A stretch of 38,070 bases of DNA from CAYSEW01 sp964430245 (GTDB lineage: Bacteria; Bacteroidota; Bacteroidia; Flavobacteriales_D; Parvicellaceae): positions 1 to 38,070 of the forward strand of contig CAYSEW010000026.1 of the NCBI GenBank assembly GCA_964430245.1, given 5' to 3'. The notes under the pieces were generated by a model, which did not search any database, was not told where the DNA came from, and saw only the letters and a list, made by a program, of their open reading frames with translations. Shown here piece by piece: positions 7,911 through 15,949 of the stretch (positions within the stretch are counted from its first letter, which is position 1; the number at the start of each line of letters is the position of its first letter). Both the position numbers and the translations under genes were made by a program.

Positions 7911-9440
7911 ATGCAAGAAATGATTTTAATACTTGACTTTGGCTCTCAATACACACAACTAATTGCAAGAAGAGTTCGTGAACTTAATGTTTATTGTGAG
8001 ATTCATCCCTATAATAACCCTCCTAATATCACTCAAAATATAAAAGGTGTCATACTTTCCGGCAGTCCATTTAGTGTAAGAGATGAGAATGCTCCTGATC
8101 CTGACCTTAGTGCAATAAAAGGGAAAATTCCATTATTAGGTGTATGCTATGGTGCTCAATTTTTGGTGCATAGTAATAAAGGAAAGGTATTACCCTCTAA
8201 AATCAGAGAATATGGAAGGGCTAATTTATCTGAAGTTGATTCTCATTCAAATTTACTTACGAATGTTGATATAGATAGCCAAGTTTGGATGTCCCATGGA
8301 GATACCATTCAGGAGCTTCCTTCTGGATTTAAAAAAATATGTAGTACATCAGATGTTGTTAATGCTGGTTTTGAAATTAACAATGAAAACACTTATGGTA
8401 TTCAGTTTCATCCAGAAGTATATCATTCTACTGATGGAATGCAACTATTAAAGAACTTTGTAGTTAATATTTCCAATTGTAAACAAGATTGGACTCCCGA
8501 TTCGTTTGTTGATGTAACCATTAACAATTTAAAAAATGAGCTTGGAGACGATGGTGTTATATTAGGTTTATCTGGTGGTGTTGATTCAAGTGTAGCTGCA
8601 ATGCTATTACATAGAGCTATTGGAGGTAACCTAACTTGTATTTTCGTTGACAATGGTTTATTAAGGAAAAATGAATTTGATGAAGTTTTAAAGGGTTATA
8701 AAAATTTAGGATTAAATGTAATAGGAGTTAATGCTAAAGATAAATTTTACAAAGCATTATCTGGCATATCAGATCCTGAAGCAAAAAGAAAAGCAATAGG
8801 TCATGTATTTATAGATGTATTTGATGAAGAGTCTTCTAAAATTGACAATGCTAAATGGCTAGGTCAAGGAACAATATATCCAGATGTAATTGAATCAATA
8901 TCTGTGAAAGGTCCATCAGCTACTATTAAATCGCATCATAATGTAGGTGGATTACCGGACTACATGAAACTAAAAATTATTGAACCATTAAGGTCATTAT
9001 TTAAAGATGAAGTAAGAAGGGTAGGAGCTACTCTTGATTTACCTAATGTTATTTTAAGTAGGCACCCTTTCCCTGGTCCTGGGTTAGGAATTCGTATCTT
9101 AGGGGATATTACTGAAGAAAAGGTACAGATTTTGCAAGAAGTTGATCATATATTCATAGAAGGATTGAAAAATCATAATTTATATAAAGATGTTTGGCAA
9201 GCTGGTGCTATATTATTACCTGTAAAATCAGTTGGAGTTATGGGAGATGAAAGAACCTATGAAAATGCAGTTGCATTACGTGCAGTCTCTTCTACAGATG
9301 GAATGACAGCCGATTGGTGTCATTTACCTTATGAATTTTTAGCAAAGATCTCTAATGATATTATAAATAAAGTGAAGGGAATTAACAGAGTAACCTATGA
9401 TATAAGCTCTAAACCACCAGCTACTATTGAATGGGAATGA
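7911..9440 (+). CDS. guaA: GMP synthase (glutamine-hydrolysing)
   Basis: GuaA converts XMP to GMP using ATP and glutamine, the last step of guanine nucleotide synthesis. The N-terminal class I amidotransferase domain has LGVCYGAQ with nucleophile Cys79 and GIQFHPEVYHS with the His-x-Glu pair. The ATP-pyrophosphatase domain carries the PP-loop LSGGVDSSVAA near residue 220, and the dimerisation domain has RHPFPGPGLGIRILG and ends SKPPATIEWE, the canonical C-terminus. I start at ATG 7911 because MQEMILILDFGSQ aligns with the usual Bacteroidota N-terminus (MQ..LILDFGSQ); upstream in-frame TTG codons give implausible residues. Its stop overlaps the next ATG in an ATGA, so the LysM gene is translationally coupled. 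Confidence 0.98.
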   Translation: MQEMILILDFGSQYTQLIARRVRELNVYCEIHPYNNPPNITQNIKGVILSGSPFSVRDENAPDPDLSAIKGKIPLLGVCYGAQFLVHSNKGKVLPSKIREYGRANLSEVDSHSNLLTNVDIDSQVWMSHGDTIQELPSGFKKICSTSDVVNAGFEINNENTYGIQFHPEVYHSTDGMQLLKNFVVNISNCKQDWTPDSFVDVTINNLKNELGDDGVILGLSGGVDSSVAAMLLHRAIGGNLTCIFVDNGLLRKNEFDEVLKGYKNLGLNVIGVNAKDKFYKALSGISDPEAKRKAIGHVFIDVFDEESSKIDNAKWLGQGTIYPDVIESISVKGPSATIKSHHNVGGLPDYMKLKIIEPLRSLFKDEVRRVGATLDLPNVILSRHPFPGPGLGIRILGDITEEKVQILQEVDHIFIEGLKNHNLYKDVWQAGAILLPVKSVGVMGDERTYENAVALRAVSSTDGMTADWCHLPYEFLAKISNDIINKVKGINRVTYDISSKPPATIEWE

Positions 9441-11299
9441 AAAAATTATTAGTCATATTATATTGTGTTTTCATTTCATTGATATCATTTGCACAACCAG
9501 ATAATGCACAGATTATAGAAAAAGATGGTGCCAAGTTTTATAAACATTTGGTATCTAAAGGAGAAACTGCTTATGGCATTAGTAAGCTATATAATATAGA
9601 CTTGAATCTTTTTTTTCAAGCAAACCCTGCTGCTGAAAATGGATTAAATATTGATCAAGTAATCTATATACCAATAATTGAGGAAATTCATTCTGTTATT
9701 CCAGAACCTCCAAAATCAGATAACGATGATGATCCAAATATAAAGAAGCATGTGGTTAAATCAGGGGAAACAATCTGGTCTTTATCCAGAAAATACAGTG
9801 TCTCCGTTGACCAGATTAAAAAACACAATAGCAACTCAGGTAATCTGCAAATTGGAGAAATACTTTATATACCTATTCAAAATGCTGACACAACTAATGT
9901 TATAGAGCCCATTGTTAAAAACCCAATTAATCCATTAGAGGGTCCCTGTGATAGTATTATCATTCACAAGGTTCAAAAAAAAGAAACTCTTTACAGTCTA
10001 TCAAAAAAATATAATGTTACCGCTGCTTCAATTAAGGATATTAATAATGGACTTGAAGAAGGTTTGAAAAAAGGAAAAGAAATTAGAATTAAGCTTAAAA
10101 AAGTAAACTGTGATGAAGATAATCTAACTATTTACTCAGAAGATTCAAACCAAATAAAGAACAATGACACTAACAATATTAAGGCTATTTATAATGTAGC
10201 TTTAATGCTTCCGTTTTTTCTTGATAAAAATGAAGAAGTGAAAAAGAATTGTCCTCCTTTACAAAAATGTCCTCCCCATAGTAATACAATTCCTGCTATT
10301 AATTTATACAATGGTGTATATATGGCATTAGATTCATTAAAGAAAGCAGGATTAAAAATAAACCTGTATGTCTACGACACCCAAAATGACACTGCTGTTG
10401 TTAACGATCTAATTTATAGTGATACTTTAAAAAGTGTAGACTTGATCATTGGACCCTATATGTCACATCCTTTAAAAAAAGTAATCAATTATGCTAAAGA
10501 AAATAATATTCATGTAATTGCTCCTGGTAAGATACCTAATCATGCATTGCATAATAATTATAATTTAACTAAAGTTATACCTTCAAAATTTAATCAAATA
10601 ACAGCATTGGCTAATTATACAGCTAAAAAATGTATTGATGATAATATTATAGTAATAAAAAATACAGCAAATAAAAATGATCTTAAATACAGTAGGATCT
10701 TTTTAGATACATTCAATATCCTAAAAGCTGATAATGATGAAGTAATAAATATTCTATCAATGGATTTTAAAAGCTCATTAAGTACTATTAAAGCATCTTT
10801 GGTTAAAGACAAAAGAAACATCCTTGTTATACCTTCTACACAGGATAATTTTGTCAGTGATCTTGTTAACAATAAATTAAACAATATCATTAATTCTGAA
10901 AAGTTTTACGAATATGAAATTGTATTATTTGGTTTAGAAGAATGGGTTGAAATGAAATTACTTGATGAAAAAAATAAATATAAATTTAACCTTCATGTTC
11001 CGGTTGCAGGAATAGTAAATTACCATGATGAAAAAGTAATTGATTTTATACGTTCATACAGAAAAATATTTAAAACTGATCCTCTTAAATATTCATTTTT
11101 AGGCTTTGATGCTGCTTTTAATGCATTAAAAGGTTTATTAATTTATGGAAAGAACTTCCCTGATAATTATCATGAATTGGAAAATGAAGGGTTTTATGTC
11201 AATTCATCATATTACAGATTAGATCCAAATAGTGGTTTTCAAAACAAAAGTGTAAATATTTACAAGTATGAAAACTATCAGCTAATTAAGCTTGATTGA
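9437..11299 (+). CDS. LysM-repeat periplasmic protein with type 1 binding-protein-like domain
   Basis: The start at ATG 9437 overlaps the guaA stop as ATGA and gives a clean signal peptide, MKKLLVILYCVFISLISFAQ. An ATG two codons earlier is less attractive. Three LysM modules follow, at about residues 32-77, 100-147 and 172-217, recognisable from HLVSKGETAYGIS, HVVKSGETIWSLS and HKVQKKETLYSLS; LysM binds GlcNAc-containing glycans such as peptidoglycan. From about residue 250 (VALMLPFFLD) to the end, the chain resembles periplasmic binding proteins of the branched-chain amino-acid type, with segments VDLIIGPYMSHPLKKV and GFDAAFNALKGLL. This architecture recurs in Bacteroidota; a ligand is unknown. 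Its neighbour mltG, 19 bases downstream, supports a role at the cell wall. Confidence 0.85.
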   Translation: MKKLLVILYCVFISLISFAQPDNAQIIEKDGAKFYKHLVSKGETAYGISKLYNIDLNLFFQANPAAENGLNIDQVIYIPIIEEIHSVIPEPPKSDNDDDPNIKKHVVKSGETIWSLSRKYSVSVDQIKKHNSNSGNLQIGEILYIPIQNADTTNVIEPIVKNPINPLEGPCDSIIIHKVQKKETLYSLSKKYNVTAASIKDINNGLEEGLKKGKEIRIKLKKVNCDEDNLTIYSEDSNQIKNNDTNNIKAIYNVALMLPFFLDKNEEVKKNCPPLQKCPPHSNTIPAINLYNGVYMALDSLKKAGLKINLYVYDTQNDTAVVNDLIYSDTLKSVDLIIGPYMSHPLKKVINYAKENNIHVIAPGKIPNHALHNNYNLTKVIPSKFNQITALANYTAKKCIDDNIIVIKNTANKNDLKYSRIFLDTFNILKADNDEVINILSMDFKSSLSTIKASLVKDKRNILVIPSTQDNFVSDLVNNKLNNIINSEKFYEYEIVLFGLEEWVEMKLLDEKNKYKFNLHVPVAGIVNYHDEKVIDFIRSYRKIFKTDPLKYSFLGFDAAFNALKGLLIYGKNFPDNYHELENEGFYVNSSYYRLDPNSGFQNKSVNIYKYENYQLIKLD

Positions 11300-11318
11300 A
11301 TTTGAAATATTTATATAA

Positions 11319-12377
11319 ATGAGAAAGGTTATCATTTTTATTTTAATTGTCTCTCTTTTTATAGGGGGATATCTAGCTTATCCATATTATAATATCTATA
11401 GAATTAAAGATCAACCAACATTTGAGAGCTTAAATAATGATGTAATTCTTTTATTACCATCAGATACAATTCTCAAAGTCAAGGATCTATCTAAATTTCT
11501 GTTAAATGAAAAGATAATTAAAAATGAAAATGATTTTATACTACTAGCAGATTATAAGAAAATAGCTGATAAGGTTATACCTTTTAAAAAGATTAAATTA
11601 TTGAAAAAATGGAACACCTATAATTCTTTAATAAATAACATTAATTATGCTATTGAGAATCATAAAGATATAGTCAATGTTATATTCAATAATGCAAGAA
11701 CTATTGAGGATATTGCTGGAAAAGTGTCTCAATTTATCATAGCTGATTCAGCAACTTTATCATTGGCTTTTAATAATGATTCTATCATCAATCATTATGG
11801 ATTTAAAAAAGAAACTTGGCTTACTTTTTTCTTACCCAATACTTATGAATGTTATTCATCTATTTCTCCTGAAGAATTTATACAAATGATGGCAAAGGAG
11901 TATAAAAAGTTTTGGAATGCTGATCGTATAGAAAAAGCTAAAAATATTAATCTTTCACAAAGTGAGGTCACCATTCTAGCTTCTATAGTATTGGCTGAGC
12001 AACGCGTTAAATACGAAGAGCATGATACCATTGCAGGTATTTATATAAATAGACTTAATAAAGGGATGTTCTTAGAATCTTGTCCTACAGTTATTTATGC
12101 CCATAATGATTTTACTATAAATAGGGTGCTCAATAAACATTTAGAAATTAAATCACCTTATAATACCTATAAGAATCCTGGATTACCTCCTGGTCCAATT
12201 TGTATTCCTGAACCTAGAGTAATAGATGCAGTTTTGAATTACAAGAAGCATGATTATTTATTTATGTGTGCAAAACCTGGTTATACATCTTCACATTATT
12301 TCTCTATTACCAATGCCCAACATGAAAGACACAGTAATGAATATTCGAAATGGGCTAATAAAGAAGGAATTTATTAA
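11319..12377 (+). CDS. mltG: Endolytic transglycosylase MltG (YceG-like)
   Basis: MltG cleaves nascent glycan strands in the inner-membrane periplasm and is thought to terminate strand elongation. This 352-residue protein has one N-terminal membrane anchor (IFILIVSLFIGGYLAY), then the YceG domain. FFLPNTYE, ILASIVLAEQ with the predicted catalytic Glu227, IAGIYINRLNKGM, PTVIYA and NPGLPPGPICIPE are all present, and the C-terminus has the expected substrate-loop segment SITNAQHERH. An oddity is SCPTVIYA where most homologues have an aspartate before PTV. It is the last gene of the guaA-LysM-mltG run and faces menA, with a short hairpin between their stop codons. Confidence 0.93.
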   Translation: MRKVIIFILIVSLFIGGYLAYPYYNIYRIKDQPTFESLNNDVILLLPSDTILKVKDLSKFLLNEKIIKNENDFILLADYKKIADKVIPFKKIKLLKKWNTYNSLINNINYAIENHKDIVNVIFNNARTIEDIAGKVSQFIIADSATLSLAFNNDSIINHYGFKKETWLTFFLPNTYECYSSISPEEFIQMMAKEYKKFWNADRIEKAKNINLSQSEVTILASIVLAEQRVKYEEHDTIAGIYINRLNKGMFLESCPTVIYAHNDFTINRVLNKHLEIKSPYNTYKNPGLPPGPICIPEPRVIDAVLNYKKHDYLFMCAKPGYTSSHYFSITNAQHERHSNEYSKWANKEGIY

Positions 12378-12391
12378 TTACTTTTATTCAG

Positions 12392-12409
12392 ATGCTTATC
12401 TAAAAGCAT
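12392..12409. terminator. Weak hairpin between convergent mltG and menA
   Basis: ATGCTT and AAGCAT form a 6-bp stem around a 6-base loop in the 38-base gap between the two stop codons, followed on the plus strand by a T-rich stretch (ttctatctattt). It could act as a bidirectional terminator, but the stem is short and AT-rich. Confidence 0.25.
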
Positions 12410-12415
12410 TTCTAT

Positions 12416-13312
12416 CTATTTCAGCATTGTTATAACAAAAAATATTACAGAAATAGTAAAAGTAGAAAGCGCTATTTTTTTTAATTCTTTATCTAATTCA
12501 ATTAATTGATTATAACTAATTACTTTCCTGATATTACTTATAAGAATAGGCAAGGGAAGAAGACAGAGGAAGTAAATATATTCATTGTATTGATAAGCTA
12601 TTAAAATAAAAGATATACTGCTTATTACAATCAAGGTTACCTGATATTTAGATGCCCATTTTAACCCATATTTAACTACTAATGTGACTTTATTAGCTTT
12701 TTTATCTGAATCGTGATCTCTCATGTTGTTCATATTCAATACTGCCATGCTTAAACAGCCAGTAAATAATGCGCCAGGTATCGTGATCCAATTCCATGAA
12801 AAGGTTAATAAATAAAAGGTTCCAACAACTCCAATTACACCGAAAAATATAAAAACAAATAAATCGCCCATGCTTCTATATCCGTATGGGTTTTCACCCA
12901 TCGTATATTTAATAGCAGCCCATATTGCAAATACGCCAAGAATTAAAAATAAAAAAGAGATGATGAGATAATCTAACCCAAAAACCTTATATAGTAATAT
13001 GAGTCCTAATAAAAAGGCAAAAACTGCTAATAAACATATTGCTATAAACATCTCTTTTTTGCTGATGAAGCCTTTCTGGATCATTCTATCTGGACCAGAT
13101 CGATGATCATCTGTACCTTTAATACCATCACCATAATCATTGGCAAGATTAGATAGAATCTGTAAAATAACTGTAGTAGCTATAATTAGACTAAAAATTG
13201 TAGGATTAATTGGCTGAATTGGGTGCGCCAAAGCACCTCCAATTAATATGCAAGACAAAGATAAAGGAAGAGTTCTAAGTCTTAGGGCACTGATCCATGA
13301 TTTGATTTTCAT
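12416..13312 (-). CDS. menA: 1,4-dihydroxy-2-naphthoate polyprenyltransferase
   Basis: MenA is a UbiA-superfamily membrane enzyme that prenylates 1,4-dihydroxy-2-naphthoate on the way to menaquinone. The 298-residue chain has about eight or nine hydrophobic helices. The first Asp-rich motif region is NLANDYGDGIKGTDDHRSG, which binds Mg-diphosphate, and the second is NNMRDHDSDKKANK. The opening WISALRLRTLPLSLSCI is typical for MenA. It starts 56 bases after the Spy-like gene on the same strand and has its own exact TAnnTTTG element 8 bases upstream, so it may be transcribed separately from the sigma-factor operon. No other men genes are in the window. Confidence 0.94.
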   Translation of the reverse strand: MKIKSWISALRLRTLPLSLSCILIGGALAHPIQPINPTIFSLIIATTVILQILSNLANDYGDGIKGTDDHRSGPDRMIQKGFISKKEMFIAICLLAVFAFLLGLILLYKVFGLDYLIISFLFLILGVFAIWAAIKYTMGENPYGYRSMGDLFVFIFFGVIGVVGTFYLLTFSWNWITIPGALFTGCLSMAVLNMNNMRDHDSDKKANKVTLVVKYGLKWASKYQVTLIVISSISFILIAYQYNEYIYFLCLLPLPILISNIRKVISYNQLIELDKELKKIALSTFTISVIFFVITMLK

Positions 13313-13320
13313 TATGCATA

Positions 13321-13328
13321 CAAAAATA
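13321..13328 (-). promoter_or_regulatory. Putative -7 promoter element for menA
   Basis: The minus strand reads TATTTTTG, an exact TAnnTTTG match ending 8 bases before the menA ATG, which would give a very short or absent 5' leader. Confidence 0.4.
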
Positions 13329-13368
13329 CTTAACGTATGAATGTATTGATTCTAAAATAGAGAAATAA

Positions 13369-13812
13369 TTAATAAGGACCTCTATTTCCAGGTTTAGGAC
13401 CAGGATGTTGCTTATTTTGTTTTTTCAATTTCTTGAACCTTTGTTCTAAATGATAGAACTTGGCAATTTTCTTTATGGGAAGAATCTTTTTAAATTCTTC
13501 GTGAAACTTTGTTTTTATATCTAATTCCCTTTGTTTATGAATAAATGAGGCATCCAATAATTCCTCAATTTCTTTATCTGACATTTCATTCACCTTTTTT
13601 TCGGGTTTATTTTCCTTAAGTTCCTTTTTAAGTGCTTTAAGCTCGTTTTCCATGTCATTTAACAAAGGCCAAAATTTTTCAGCTTCATCAGAACTTAAAT
13701 TCATGTTTTCAGATAAAAAAGCAATCCTATCTGGTTTATTCATCTGTTTTTGTGCCAATAAATCTAGATTCATTGGAATTATAAATAATAGGATGATGAG
13801 TATTTTTTTCAT
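13369..13812 (-). CDS. Spy/CpxP-like periplasmic protein of an ECF sigma cluster
   Basis: This 147-residue protein has a signal peptide (MKKILIILLFIIPMNLDLLAQ) and then a mostly helical, charged chain. The segment NLSSDEAEKFWPLLNDMENEL matches the LTxxEAxxFWP pattern of Bacteroidota proteins often named 'sensor of ECF-type sigma factor', distant relatives of the Spy/CpxP periplasmic chaperones. The C-terminus is strongly basic and proline/glycine-rich (KKLKKQNKQHPGPKPGNRG). It starts 11 bases after the anti-sigma-like gene, so the two are surely co-expressed. A role in sensing envelope or protein-folding stress for the adjacent sigma factor is inference from family and position. Confidence 0.8.
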   Translation of the reverse strand: MKKILIILLFIIPMNLDLLAQKQMNKPDRIAFLSENMNLSSDEAEKFWPLLNDMENELKALKKELKENKPEKKVNEMSDKEIEELLDASFIHKQRELDIKTKFHEEFKKILPIKKIAKFYHLEQRFKKLKKQNKQHPGPKPGNRGPY

Positions 13813-13823
13813 AGTTGTAATTT

Positions 13824-14399
13824 TTAAAATTCAATAGAAAGATCTATGTCAGATTCTAGGTATTCTTCTAATTCATCGATAGTAAGATCACTTTCATTAA
13901 TTAAATCTGAATTATCAAAAGAGATATCCTCTTCAAATATTAATGATGCCATTAATTCATCTTCTGTTTCGTTAAAAAGTCCTGTTTCATATTCAGAGAT
14001 CTCAAAATCAAAATCATTAGTATTAGAAATTTGATTATTATTCGTTTTGGAATTATCAAGAAATAAAAACCCTAAATATCCTATCCCAATTATTAATGTC
14101 ACAGAAGCTGCTATTTTCAAAAATCTATTTGAATTGAAATTTTTAAATGATATAATTCTAGTAGGTTCTGTTTTTTGATCGAGGGTTTTAAATGATGAAA
14201 TGTATTGATTTGGTGTTTCATATATATTACGTTTAGAAATAGATAAGTCACTTAAATCTGCTTCTATAATTTTCTCTTCGATTGATTCCTGTAACGATTC
14301 AAAATAATTTTTTGGAACATCATATATGTTTCTTTTATTATCCCCTTCAAAAGAAATAGGGTCATTTAGTTTTTCGTTATGTTCTTTATTTTTAGTCAT
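13824..14399 (-). CDS. Single-pass membrane protein, probable anti-sigma factor
   Basis: A 191-residue protein encoded 32 bases after the ECF sigma gene. Residues 1-93 are predicted cytoplasmic, 94-114 form a membrane helix (FLKIAASVTLIIGIGYLGFL), and the rest would be periplasmic. The cytoplasmic part carries a duplicated motif, KRNIYDVPKNYFESL at 22-36 and KRNIYETPNQYISSF at 56-70, related to the VPxxYFxxL motif common in such Bacteroidota proteins. No zinc-binding HxxxCxxC is present, so it is not a classic ZAS anti-sigma factor. The periplasmic tail is extremely acidic (about two dozen Asp/Glu and a single Lys). Its position between the sigma factor and the Spy-like gene, plus its topology, suggests it holds the sigma factor at the membrane; this is inferred. 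Confidence 0.7.
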   Translation of the reverse strand: MTKNKEHNEKLNDPISFEGDNKRNIYDVPKNYFESLQESIEEKIIEADLSDLSISKRNIYETPNQYISSFKTLDQKTEPTRIISFKNFNSNRFLKIAASVTLIIGIGYLGFLFLDNSKTNNNQISNTNDFDFEISEYETGLFNETEDELMASLIFEEDISFDNSDLINESDLTIDELEEYLESDIDLSIEF

Positions 14400-14431
14400 T
14401 TAACAATTAGATGTATCTAATTTAAAAAGGT

Positions 14432-14977
14432 TTAATCTCTCTTTACTAAATCTTTAATTTTATGTACAGCATGAAAATAGCTAGCTTTTAGTGCTCCTAC
14501 AGATGTCCCTGTTATTTCAGCAATTTCATCGTATTTAAGATCCTCATAATACTTTAAGTGAAATACAATTCTTTGTTTTTCTGGAAGTTGTAGAATGGCT
14601 TTTTCTAATCTAATTTCTATTTCATTAGCATCCATTACAAACTCTGCTTTTCCAGCTTGTAATTTATATGCTTCTTCTGAAAGTTCAATTTTATCAGCAC
14701 CTCTTTTCTTCTTTAAAAAAGAAATTGATTCATTGGTTGCTATTCTATAAACCCAGGTATAAAGTAGAGAATCTTTTCTAAAAGAGTCTAAAGACCTCCA
14801 ACATTTAATAAAAACGTTTTGTAGTACATCGTCCGCATCATCATGATTGACAACTATTCTTCTTATTTGCCAATATAATCTTTCTTTATAGGTGTTAACA
14901 AGAAGAGTAAATCCTTCATGTCTAGTAGATTGATTTAAAAATAATTCAAGGATTTTTTTATCAACTTCTTTGCTCAT
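14432..14977 (-). CDS. ECF-type RNA polymerase sigma factor
   Basis: A 181-residue sigma-70 family protein with only regions 2 and 4, as in group IV (ECF) factors. Region 2 includes DDADDVLQNVFIKCWRSLDS and LYTWVYRIATNESISFLKKK, and region 4 has LPEKQRIVFHLKYYEDLKYD then the helix-turn-helix EIAEITGTSVGALKASYFHA. The ATG overlaps the stop of the transketolase C gene as ATGA, so translation is coupled to a central-metabolism gene. Downstream lie a membrane anti-sigma-like gene and a Spy-like gene, the common Bacteroidota set. The regulon is unknown. Its own promoter was not identified inside the transketolase coding region. Confidence 0.92.
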   Translation of the reverse strand: MSKEVDKKILELFLNQSTRHEGFTLLVNTYKERLYWQIRRIVVNHDDADDVLQNVFIKCWRSLDSFRKDSLLYTWVYRIATNESISFLKKKRGADKIELSEEAYKLQAGKAEFVMDANEIEIRLEKAILQLPEKQRIVFHLKYYEDLKYDEIAEITGTSVGALKASYFHAVHKIKDLVKRD

Positions 14978-15945
14978 ATATGCTCAATTGTCTTACTTTT
15001 TCTTTCTAAGACATGTTGAACTGCATTGACAATATTAGATGAATCCAAACCATATTTTTTCATAAGGTCTTTAGGTTTACCACTTTCGCCAAAAACATCA
15101 TTTACAGCGACAAATTCCATTGGTGTTGGGTTTTTTCTTGCCAATAGTTGAGCGATAGATTCACCCAGACCACCTGCTAATTGATGTTCTTCTGCAGTAA
15201 CAACACATTTTGTTTTACTTACAGAGTCTAAGACTGCTTCTTCATCTAAAGGTTTAATGGTGTGTATATTAATAACTTCAGCATCTATTCCCATTGATTC
15301 TAAAACTTTAACAGCTTCAATGCTTTCCCATACAAGGTGACCAGTAGCAAAAATAGAAACATCTTTACCTTCCTTTATAGTAAGTGCTTTTCCTATTTCA
15401 AATGGCATATTTTCATCAATAAATACAGGAACTTTAGGCCTACCAAATCTTAAATATACTGGCCCTACATGTTCAGCAATGGCAATTGTAGCAGCTTTAG
15501 TTTGATTAAAATCACAAGGATTGATCACAGTCATACCTGGTAGCATTTTCATCATCCCAATATCTTCCAAAACTTGATGAGTTGCACCATCTTCACCTAG
15601 AGTAAGTCCAGCATGAGAAGCACACAATTTTACATTTTTACCAGAGTATGCAATAGATTGCCTTATTTGATCATAAACCCTACTAGTAGAGAAATTTGCA
15701 AAAGTACCTGTAAACGGAATTTTACCACCAATGGTTAGACCAGCAGCAATACCAACCATATTTGCTTCAGCAATTCCAACCTGAAAAAAACGATCGGGAT
15801 ATTTATCTTTAAAATCATTCATTTTTAATGATCCTGTAAGATCCGCACATAGTGCAACAACATTTGGGTTGTTAGCCCCTAAATAAGACAAGCCTTCTCC
15901 AAAACCTGATCTTGTATCTTTATTTCCTAAAATTTCTATATTCAT
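14974..15945 (-). CDS. Transketolase, C-terminal subunit
   Basis: A 323-residue protein corresponding to the pyrimidine-binding and C-terminal domains of transketolase, encoded separately from the N-terminal half, as is usual in Bacteroidota. Motifs include DLTGSLKMNDF, the catalytic glutamate region FQVGIAEANMVGIAAGL, GTFANFSTSRVYDQIRQSIA, SHAGLTLGEDGATHQ and the C-terminal fold with VTAEEHQLAGGLGESIAQLL. Together with the N-terminal subunit it transfers two-carbon ketol units in the pentose phosphate pathway using thiamine diphosphate. It is separated from its partner by a VWA gene, with only 4 bases between the VWA stop and its ATG, and it overlaps the sigma gene by 4 bases. Confidence 0.94.
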   Translation of the reverse strand: MNIEILGNKDTRSGFGEGLSYLGANNPNVVALCADLTGSLKMNDFKDKYPDRFFQVGIAEANMVGIAAGLTIGGKIPFTGTFANFSTSRVYDQIRQSIAYSGKNVKLCASHAGLTLGEDGATHQVLEDIGMMKMLPGMTVINPCDFNQTKAATIAIAEHVGPVYLRFGRPKVPVFIDENMPFEIGKALTIKEGKDVSIFATGHLVWESIEAVKVLESMGIDAEVINIHTIKPLDEEAVLDSVSKTKCVVTAEEHQLAGGLGESIAQLLARKNPTPMEFVAVNDVFGESGKPKDLMKKYGLDSSNIVNAVQHVLERKSKTIEHI

Positions 15946-15949
15946 AATT

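Noticed and set aside
10615..10890. Open frame antisense to the LysM protein gene
   Set aside because: It lies wholly within a well-supported gene, has low-complexity hydrophobic content typical of AT-rich antisense frames, and no start signals.
12250..12435. Open frame overlapping the end of mltG
   Set aside because: It is a shifted frame of conserved MltG sequence with no family resemblance.
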